Source: Acetobacter sacchari
GTDB taxonomy: Bacteria > Pseudomonadota > Alphaproteobacteria > Acetobacterales > Acetobacteraceae
Direction of reading: 5' to 3'
Assembly (NCBI RefSeq): GCF_017377715.1
Contig: NZ_JAFVMF010000002.1
Location: 62,001-126,000 of the forward strand
Length of the DNA: 64,000 bases
In this document: positions 57,623-64,000 of the stretch, one piece after another
Layout: each line of letters begins with the position of its first letter
How positions within the stretch are numbered: position 1 is the first letter of the stretch
The notes under the pieces: generated by a model
Told to the model about the DNA's origin: nothing
Database searches by the model: none
Seen by the model: the letters and a program-made list of their open reading frames with translations, nothing else
Made by a program: the position numbers and the translations under genes

Positions 57623-58644
57623 CAGCTTACTCCCTGAGGCAGATTGCCCGTTGCGAGCAGGAACCCTGCGGTCGCGATCATCCACAGCAGCGAGAACGGC
57701 AGGAACACTTTCCAGCCCAGCCGCATGAGCTGATCGTAACGGTAGCGGGGGAACGTAGCGCGCACCCAGATGAACACGAACAGGCAGAACAGGATCTTGG
57801 CGATCAGCCAGATCGGACCAGGAATCCAGGTCAGCGGCGCAATTCCCAGCGGCGGCAGCCAGCCGCCGAGAAAGAGAATGCTCACCATCCCCGACATCAG
57901 GATCATGTTCGCGTATTCGCCGAGAAAGAACAGACCGAAGGACAGCGACGAGTATTCGACGAAGAACCCGGCCACCAGTTCGGACTCGCCCTCGGGGAGA
58001 TCGAACGGCGCACGGTTCGTCTCGGCGAGAGCCGAGATGAAGAAGATGATGAACATCGGGAACATCGGCACGCAGAACCATATGTGCCGTTGCGCCAGGA
58101 TGATGTCGTTCAGGTTCAGACTGCCCACGGCCAGAAGCACCGACACGATCACCAGACCGATCGACACCTCATACGAGACCATCTGCGCCGCAGAGCGAAG
58201 TCCGCCAAGGAACGCGTATTTCGAATTCGACGCCCAGCCCGCGATCAGGATGCCGTAGACGCCCAGCGAGGAAATCGCGAGCAGATACAGGATGCCAACA
58301 TTGATGTTGGCGACCGCCAGACCATCTCCCGTCGGGATTACCGCCCATGCCAGCATGGCGAGGGAGAACGTCAGGAACGGAGCCAGAAGAAAGAGGAAAC
58401 GGTTGGCCCCGCTGGGGATGATCGTCTCCTTGGTCATCATCTTGATGGCGTCCGCAAAGGCCTGCAGCACGCCGAAAAGACCGTTCACATTCGGGCCGCG
58501 CCGCATCTGCATCGCGGCCATGACCTTACGCTCCATGAGCGTCAGGTAGGCGACCGCGATCAGAAGCGGCACCAGAATCGCCAGCGCTTCGAGCACCAGC
58601 AGGATGACGTTGCCGGTCGTCGTATGGAAGAAGAACTGTTCCAC
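57622..58644 (-). CDS. nuoH: NuoH, NADH-quinone oxidoreductase subunit H
   Basis: 340 residues from a GTG at 58644. I chose it because GGAG lies 7 nt upstream and it clears the nuoG stop by 4 bp; the frame to 58680 would overlap nuoG. Quinone-chamber features are [23 protein letters not shown]-type sequence near 35-60, and [20 protein letters not shown] in the second half. It contains the ubiquinone entry channel. Confidence 0.95.
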   Translation of the reverse strand: MEQFFFHTTTGNVILLVLEALAILVPLLIAVAYLTLMERKVMAAMQMRRGPNVNGLFGVLQAFADAIKMMTKETIIPSGANRFLFLLAPFLTFSLAMLAWAVIPTGDGLAVANINVGILYLLAISSLGVYGILIAGWASNSKYAFLGGLRSAAQMVSYEVSIGLVIVSVLLAVGSLNLNDIILAQRHIWFCVPMFPMFIIFFISALAETNRAPFDLPEGESELVAGFFVEYSSLSFGLFFLGEYANMILMSGMVSILFLGGWLPPLGIAPLTWIPGPIWLIAKILFCLFVFIWVRATFPRYRYDQLMRLGWKVFLPFSLLWMIATAGFLLATGNLPQGVS

Positions 58645-58648
58645 GTCG

Positions 58649-60688
58649 CTACTCCGCCGCCACAGCCGCGTGCGGGGCATGAACGCTGGCGCATTCCTGC
58701 ATCGTCGCGCTCGCCCGGCAAATCGGGTTCGTCAGGTAATAGCTGGCGCCCGAAGACGCGAACGGCTTCGAAAGCACGCTGTCGGACAGCCCTTCCGTCG
58801 TCGAACGCCGCGCGGTCACATGACGCGCCCCGACCTGCAGCTGCTCGCGCAGCGCCTCGATCGTGTCGTAGGGCAGCGTATGCCCCAGCACGTCGGACAC
58901 CGCGCGCAGGATGCGCCAGTCCTCGCGCGCCTCACCCGGCGGGAACACTGCCTGGAACCCGCGCTGCACGCGGCCTTCGGTGTTCACCCAGGTGCCCTGC
59001 TTTTCGGTGTACGCAGCCCCCGGAAGGATCACGTCCGCTCGGGCGGCACCCGCGTCGCCATGATGCCCCTGATAGATCACGAACGTGTCCGGCCCGATCC
59101 CGTGCACCGGAAACTCGTCCGCGCCGAGCAGCCACAACACATCGACGCCGCCGCTGAGCATGCCGCGCACGCTGCGCCCGCCTTCGGCCGGAAGGAAGTC
59201 GAGGTCCAGGGCCGCCACCCGCGAAGCAGCCGTGTGCAGGACGTTCAGGCCGGACCACTCATCCGTCACCGCGCCCACAGTTTCCGCCAGCAGCGCGCAG
59301 GCCTTGAGCACAACCGGGCTGTCGTCGCGCGTCAGCGCGCCCTGCCCAACGATGATCATCGGGCGCTTCGCCGCCTTCAGCTTTTCGAGGAACGGGTTTC
59401 CGTCCGCCATCAGATCGGCCAGCGCCGAAGCGCCCGCGCCCAGGGATTCGTATGCCCATGTCGGGTCGGAGCCCATATCGCCGATCACACCGATCGGAAG
59501 ACCGCCTCGGCCTGCTTCGAGATATCTTTTACGGATGCGCGCGTTTAGCACCGGCGCATCGTGACGGGGGTTCGCTCCGATCACCAGCAGCGCGTCGGCC
59601 TCGTCGATTCCCGCGATGCCGGACGAGAACGTATAGTTCGCGCGGTCGGACACGTCGTAATGCGCGCCGTCCTGACGGCAATCGAGATTGGGCGACCCCA
59701 TAGAGATCATGAGGTCGCGCAGCGCCATCATGCTCTCGGCGTCACACAGGTCGCCGACGATTGCGCCGATACGCGAGCCGGGAACGCCTTCGAGACGGCG
59801 GGCTATGGCGACGAACGCGTCCTGCCACGACACGGCCTGAAGCTTGCCGTGGACCTTCACCCAGGGGCGATCCAGACGGCGGCGCAGCAGGCCGTCTATG
59901 GCGAAGCGGCCTTTATCGGACAGCCATTCCTCGTTCACCTCGTCGTTGACGCGCGGAACGATGCGCTTCACCTCGCCGCCACGCGCCTGAATCTGGATAT
60001 TGGTCCCGAGCGCGTCCATCACGTCGATGGCGTCGGTCTTCTTCAACTCCCACGGGCGTTGCTGAAACGCGCCGGGCTTGGAGGTCAGGGCGCCGACAGG
60101 GCAGATGTCGATCAGGTTGCCGGAAAGCTCGGACGTCAGAGCCTTCTCGACATAGGTCGTGATCTCCATGTTCTCGCCACGCGACACGGCGCCCAGTTCC
60201 GGCGTTCCAGCCACTTCGGCGCAGAACCGGACGCAGCGCGTGCACTGGATGCAGCGCGTCATGACCGTCTTGACCAGCGGTCCGAGATTCTTGTCCGTAA
60301 CTGCCCGTTTCGGCTCGTCGTACCGCGACACGCCGCTACCGTAACCGTAAGCCTGATCCTGCAGATCGCATTCGCCGCCCTGATCGCAGATCGGACAGTC
60401 CAGCGGATGGTTGATCAGCAGGAATTCCATGACAGAACGACGCGCCTTGCGGACGACCTCCGTATCCGTCTTGATCTCCATGCCTTCCGCAACGGGAAAG
60501 CCGCACGACGCCACCGGCTTTGGCGCGCGCACGACCTCGACAAGGCACATGCGGCAGTTGCCCGCGACCGACAGACGCTCGTGATAGCAGAAGCGCGGAA
60601 TTTCCTTCCCGGCGGCCTCGCAGGCCTGCAGCGCGGATGAGCCCGCCGGCACATCGACCGGCGTTCCGTCGACGATAACCCTCACCAT
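58649..60688 (-). CDS. nuoG: NuoG, NADH-quinone oxidoreductase subunit G
   Basis: 679 residues, the alphaproteobacterial length, shorter than the E. coli protein. N-terminal 2Fe-2S cysteines lie in [15 protein letters not shown], then the HxxxCxxCxxxxxC cluster in [14 protein letters not shown], then [11 protein letters not shown] for a 4Fe-4S cluster. The molybdopterin-oxidoreductase-like remainder lacks a cofactor role. It belongs to the NADH-oxidising arm with NuoE and NuoF. Confidence 0.97.
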   Translation of the reverse strand: MVRVIVDGTPVDVPAGSSALQACEAAGKEIPRFCYHERLSVAGNCRMCLVEVVRAPKPVASCGFPVAEGMEIKTDTEVVRKARRSVMEFLLINHPLDCPICDQGGECDLQDQAYGYGSGVSRYDEPKRAVTDKNLGPLVKTVMTRCIQCTRCVRFCAEVAGTPELGAVSRGENMEITTYVEKALTSELSGNLIDICPVGALTSKPGAFQQRPWELKKTDAIDVMDALGTNIQIQARGGEVKRIVPRVNDEVNEEWLSDKGRFAIDGLLRRRLDRPWVKVHGKLQAVSWQDAFVAIARRLEGVPGSRIGAIVGDLCDAESMMALRDLMISMGSPNLDCRQDGAHYDVSDRANYTFSSGIAGIDEADALLVIGANPRHDAPVLNARIRKRYLEAGRGGLPIGVIGDMGSDPTWAYESLGAGASALADLMADGNPFLEKLKAAKRPMIIVGQGALTRDDSPVVLKACALLAETVGAVTDEWSGLNVLHTAASRVAALDLDFLPAEGGRSVRGMLSGGVDVLWLLGADEFPVHGIGPDTFVIYQGHHGDAGAARADVILPGAAYTEKQGTWVNTEGRVQRGFQAVFPPGEAREDWRILRAVSDVLGHTLPYDTIEALREQLQVGARHVTARRSTTEGLSDSVLSKPFASSGASYYLTNPICRASATMQECASVHAPHAAVAAE

Positions 60689-60693
60689 TCGCC

Positions 60694-62028
60694 TTACTCC
60701 GCCGCGAGGGTCGCGAGGGTCGCGGGCGACGGCGCATCAATCCGTCCCGCGCCGCCATGCAGCCGCTTGTAGTTGTGAATCCGCTCTTCCATCAGCGGTC
60801 GGAAATGCCGGATCAGCCCCTGAATCGGCCACGCGGCCGCATCGCCCAGCGCGCAGATCGTGTGTCCTTCAACCTGACGCGTAACCTGCTCGAGCATGTC
60901 GATTTCTTCGATCTCGGCGCGGCCTTCGACCATGCGGTTCATCACGCGCATCATCCAGCCTGTGCCTTCGCGGCAGGGCGTGCACTGCCCGCAGCTCTCA
61001 TGCTTGAAGAACTGCGAAAAGCGCGCGATCGCCTTGATGATGTCCGTGGACTTGTCCATCACGATCATGCACGCGGTGCCGAGGCCAGAGCGTTCGGCGC
61101 GCAGGCTGTCAAAGTCCATCAGCACCGTTTCGCAGACCGATTTCGGCAGCAACGGCACCGAGCATCCGCCCGGAATGACGGCCAGCAGATTGTCCCACCC
61201 GCCGCGCACACCGCCGCCGTGCTTCTCGATGATCTCACGCAGCGGAACGCCCAACTCCTCCTCGAACACGCAAGGCGTGTTCACGTGGCCGGAAATCGCC
61301 ATCAGCTTGGAGCCGCAATTGTTCGGACGTCCCAGCCCTGCAAACCATGCAGCCCCGCGCCGCAGGATGGTGGACGCCACCGAGATGCTCTCGACGTTGT
61401 TCACCGTGGTCGGGCAACCATACAGACCGGCGCCCGCCGGGAACGGCGGCTTCATGCGCGGCTGACCCTTCTTGCCTTCAAGGCTCTCCAGCAGCGCCGT
61501 CTCTTCGCCGCAGATATACGCGCCCGCGCCGCGATGGATGTAGAAATCGAAATCCCAGCCAGAGCCTGCGGCGTTTGGGCCGAGCAGTCCGGCGTCATAC
61601 GCCTCGTCGATCGCGATCTGGAGGTGCCGCGCTTCGTTGAAGAACTCGCCGCGGATATAGATATACGCCGCGTGCGCGCCCATCGCGAAAGACGCGAGCA
61701 GGGCGCTTTCGATCAGCTTGTGCGGCTCGTGCCGCAGGATTTCGCGGTCCTTGCAGGTGCCGGGTTCGGACTCGTCCCCGTTGATGACGAGGTAACGCGG
61801 CACAGGCCCGTCGCCCTTCGGCATGAACGACCATTTCAGACCAGTCGGGAACCCCGCACCGCCACGGCCGCGCAGGTTCGACGCCTTCATCTCGTTGACG
61901 ATGGCGTCGCGGCCGCGCGCGATCAGTTCGGCCGTGCCATTCCAGTCTCCGCGCGCGCGCGCGCCAGCCAGACGCCAGTCGTTCTGGCCGTAAAGGTTGG
62001 TGAAGATCCGATCCTTGTCGCTGAGCAT
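60694..62028 (-). CDS. nuoF: NuoF, NADH-quinone oxidoreductase subunit F
   Basis: 444 residues. The NADH/FMN region is seen in [17 protein letters not shown] and [15 protein letters not shown]. The 4Fe-4S N3 motif is [12 protein letters not shown] in the C-terminal part. It oxidises NADH and passes electrons through FMN. It lies 5 bp before nuoG. Confidence 0.98.
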   Translation of the reverse strand: MLSDKDRIFTNLYGQNDWRLAGARARGDWNGTAELIARGRDAIVNEMKASNLRGRGGAGFPTGLKWSFMPKGDGPVPRYLVINGDESEPGTCKDREILRHEPHKLIESALLASFAMGAHAAYIYIRGEFFNEARHLQIAIDEAYDAGLLGPNAAGSGWDFDFYIHRGAGAYICGEETALLESLEGKKGQPRMKPPFPAGAGLYGCPTTVNNVESISVASTILRRGAAWFAGLGRPNNCGSKLMAISGHVNTPCVFEEELGVPLREIIEKHGGGVRGGWDNLLAVIPGGCSVPLLPKSVCETVLMDFDSLRAERSGLGTACMIVMDKSTDIIKAIARFSQFFKHESCGQCTPCREGTGWMMRVMNRMVEGRAEIEEIDMLEQVTRQVEGHTICALGDAAAWPIQGLIRHFRPLMEERIHNYKRLHGGAGRIDAPSPATLATLAAE

Positions 62029-62040
62029 CGCGTCTTCTCC

Positions 62041-62670
62041 CTATCCCTGACCCGGTTCGCCAGCGTCGAGCAGCACCTTGCGGCCGCCTTCAGGCGCGGA
62101 GTTAAAGCGATCGATCGTAGGCCCATAGGCCGGGCGCTCGCCCTTGCGGAGCGCTTCGATCAACTGCTCCGTACGGGGGCCGTCGAGATCCTCGTAATAA
62201 TCGCTGTCGACCTGAAGTATCGGCGCGTTCGCGCAGGCGCCGAGGCATTCGACTTCCGTCAGCGTGAACATCCCGTCCTCGCTGGTTTCTCCAAAATGCT
62301 GGATGCCTGTGGCCTTCTTGCAGGCCGCGACCACATCGTCCGACCCGCGCAGCCAGCAGGAGGTCGTCGTGCACGCCTGCAGATGGTAGCGCCCGATCGG
62401 CTTCGTGTTGAACATCAGATAGAAGGTCGCGACCTCGTAGACGCGGATCGGCGCGACCTCCAGACGGGCGGCGATGGCGTCCATGGCTGCGACCGGCACC
62501 CAGGCGCTGTCTGTCAGGCGACCCATCTGCCGCTGGGCGACGTAGAGCAGCGGAATCACGCCACTGGCCTTACGCTCCGGCGGATACTTCGCCAGAATCG
62601 TCGCGATTTCCGCTTCGCTGGCCTCGTCGAACGCGAAATGGACCGGTTGTTCCGGCGTCTGAGCGCTCAT
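62041..62670 (-). CDS. nuoE: NuoE, NADH-quinone oxidoreductase subunit E (24 kDa)
   Basis: 209 residues with a thioredoxin-like fold. The 2Fe-2S ligands are in [14 protein letters not shown] and [14 protein letters not shown]. The C-terminal extension after about 170 is Arg/Gly-rich, as in other alphaproteobacteria. The start overlaps the nuoD stop by 4 bp. Confidence 0.97.
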   Translation of the reverse strand: MSAQTPEQPVHFAFDEASEAEIATILAKYPPERKASGVIPLLYVAQRQMGRLTDSAWVPVAAMDAIAARLEVAPIRVYEVATFYLMFNTKPIGRYHLQACTTTSCWLRGSDDVVAACKKATGIQHFGETSEDGMFTLTEVECLGACANAPILQVDSDYYEDLDGPRTEQLIEALRKGERPAYGPTIDRFNSAPEGGRKVLLDAGEPGQG

Positions 62671-63944
62671 CGATCCACCTCACCGAACACGAGATCGAGC
62701 GAACCGATGATGGCCACCGTGTCGGCCAGCATGGAACGTCGTGACAATTCATCTATCGCCTGCAGATGCGAGAACCCGGTCGGACGGATCTTGCAGCGGT
62801 AGGGACGGTTGCTGCCGTCCGCCACCAGATACACGCCGAACTCGCCCTTAGGCGTTTCGACCGCCGTGTAGGTCGCGCCGGGGGGAACGTGATATCCCTC
62901 CGTGAAGAGCTTGAAGTGATGGATCAACGCTTCCATCGACTGTTTCATCTCGGCGCGCTTCGGCGGGGAGAATTTCGGGTCCTGCACCTTGATCGGGCCG
63001 GGTTTGATCTGCGCCAGCCCCTGCTCGATGATTTTCACGCTCTCACGCATCTCGGCCACGCGGACCAGATACCGGTCGTAGCAGTCGCCGTGACGCGCCA
63101 CGGGAATTTCGAACGAGACCTTGTCGTAATTGTCGTAAGGTTGCGAGCGGCGCAGATCCCATGGCACGCCGGAACCGCGCAGACACGGGCCGCTGAAGCC
63201 CCAGGCCAGCGCCTGCTCTGTCGTAAATACGCCGATGCCGACGGTACGCTGCTTCCAGATGCGGTTTTCCGTCAGCAGGCTCTCAAGGTCGTCGATCCAG
63301 GAGGGGAATTCCTTCGCCCAGCTGGCGATGCGTTCTTCGAGACCAGCGGGCAGATCGCGCGCGACGCCGCCGGGACGGAAGTAATTGGCGTGAAACCGTG
63401 CGCCAGAGGCGGCTTCATGGAATTCCAGAAGTTTCTCCCGCTCCTCATACCCCCACAGGGCGGGCGTCACCGCGCCGCAATCCAGACCCATCGCAGTCAG
63501 GTTGAGGATGTGATTCAGGATTCGCGTAATTTCCGCGAAGATCACACGAATCCACTTGGCGCGATCCGGCGCCTCGATCCCCAACAGCTTTTCGGTGGCC
63601 AGCGCGAACGCGTGCTCCTCACACATCGGTGAGACGTAATCGAGGCGATCGAAATACGGCAGCGCCTTCTGATACGTCTTGTATTCGATCAGCTTTTCCG
63701 TGCCGCGGTGCAGCAGGCCGATATGCGGCACCGCACGGGCGACGACCTCGCCTTCCATCTCCAGCACAAGACGCAGCACGCCGTGCGCAGACGGATGCTG
63801 AGGCCCGAAATTCAGCGCGTGGCTGTCAATCTCGACCGTGCGTCGCTCAGCCTGCTCGACTGCCTGTTCGGGCAGAAGAGACACCGGCACGGCCGCTTCG
63901 CCAAGGGCGTGGTCCAACGCTGCCTGCTCGATCGCATTCGTCAT
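62667..63944 (-). CDS. nuoD: NuoD, NADH-quinone oxidoreductase subunit D (49 kDa)
   Basis: 425 residues. After a variable N-terminus of about 40 residues, [21 protein letters not shown] begins the family core, with the quinone-binding His. [14 protein letters not shown] and the [17 protein letters not shown]-terminus are canonical. It forms part of the quinone site with NuoB. A separate NuoC precedes it, so this is not the fused NuoCD form. Confidence 0.98.
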   Translation of the reverse strand: MTNAIEQAALDHALGEAAVPVSLLPEQAVEQAERRTVEIDSHALNFGPQHPSAHGVLRLVLEMEGEVVARAVPHIGLLHRGTEKLIEYKTYQKALPYFDRLDYVSPMCEEHAFALATEKLLGIEAPDRAKWIRVIFAEITRILNHILNLTAMGLDCGAVTPALWGYEEREKLLEFHEAASGARFHANYFRPGGVARDLPAGLEERIASWAKEFPSWIDDLESLLTENRIWKQRTVGIGVFTTEQALAWGFSGPCLRGSGVPWDLRRSQPYDNYDKVSFEIPVARHGDCYDRYLVRVAEMRESVKIIEQGLAQIKPGPIKVQDPKFSPPKRAEMKQSMEALIHHFKLFTEGYHVPPGATYTAVETPKGEFGVYLVADGSNRPYRCKIRPTGFSHLQAIDELSRRSMLADTVAIIGSLDLVFGEVDR

Positions 63945-63954
63945 GACGGCCCCG

Positions 63955-64000
63955 TCAGCTCAGCTTTTTCATGATCTGGCGCAGTTCATGCGCCTTTTCG
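63955..64000 (-). CDS. nuoC: Probable NuoC, C-terminal end only
   Basis: Only the last 15 codons are inside the window ([14 protein letters not shown] then TGA at 63957-63955), 10 bp before nuoD. Position in the operon predicts NuoC. The visible tail is not diagnostic by itself. Confidence 0.6.
   Translation of the reverse strand, partial: EKAHELRQIMKKLS

Noticed and set aside
57623-58081. Long N-terminal extension of NuoI
   Set aside because: The extension overlaps nuoH in another frame. The ATG at 57622 gives the standard 162-residue NuoI and a TGATG junction.
60757-62802. 681-codon plus-strand frame over nuoF and nuoE
   Set aside because: It is antisense to two unmistakable complex I genes and shows no family resemblance.

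Overview
This window looks like chromosomal DNA of an acetic acid bacterium (family Acetobacteraceae, Alphaproteobacteria). The evidence is a GC-rich composition, short alphaproteobacterial forms of ProRS and NuoG, a Hint-domain repeat protein of a kind common in acetic acid bacteria, IS5- and IS6-type insertion-sequence remnants, and a nuo-birA-coaX-rnj-proS-lol gene neighbourhood. The genus cannot be fixed from sequence alone. No tRNA, rRNA or CRISPR array was recognised.

Positions 1-29697 hold a near-complete type VI secretion system (T6SS) with its regulators. The leftmost block (minus strand, 1-5925) is a signalling operon. It runs from a histidine kinase to a secreted pseudo-caspase/peptidoglycan-binding protein, a Tll0287-like/HAMP membrane protein, the Ser/Thr kinase PpkA and a truncated FHA protein. 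PpkA carries an 11-G homopolymer inside the gene. A lone lipoprotein gene (6094-6714, plus) follows. Two divergent structural operons come next. The minus-strand one reads clpV-hcp-vgrG-tagH-tssK-tssL-tssM-tagF. The plus-strand one reads tssA-tssB-tssC-second tssC-tagJ-tssE-tssF-tssG. No TssJ was found, TssL carries an OmpA domain, and no PAAR protein or recognisable toxin is encoded here, so effectors are probably elsewhere.

Positions 29698-39942 form an accessory region. It contains an IS6-family transposase remnant, a large AIDA-like repeat protein ending in a Hint autoprocessing domain, two decayed IS5-family transposases, and two tandem near-identical TonB-dependent receptor genes. The receptor genes share conserved upstream palindromes and terminators.

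Positions 39943-45712 are mixed: a POT-family transporter, a PII protein, a UbiH-family hydroxylase, a phage-tail-like orphan and a GINT1-type beta-propeller protein.

Positions 45713-64000 (minus strand) are core housekeeping genes. Read in the direction of transcription from the right edge they are nuoC(partial)-D-E-F-G-H-I-J-K-L-N, birA, coaX, rnj, proS, lolC/E and lolD. The striking anomaly is that nuoM is absent: nuoL and nuoN are separated by only about 150 bp.

The strongest leads are the missing nuoM, the pseudo-caspase and sensor pair feeding PpkA, the poly-G tract in ppkA, and the Hint/AIDA-like protein.
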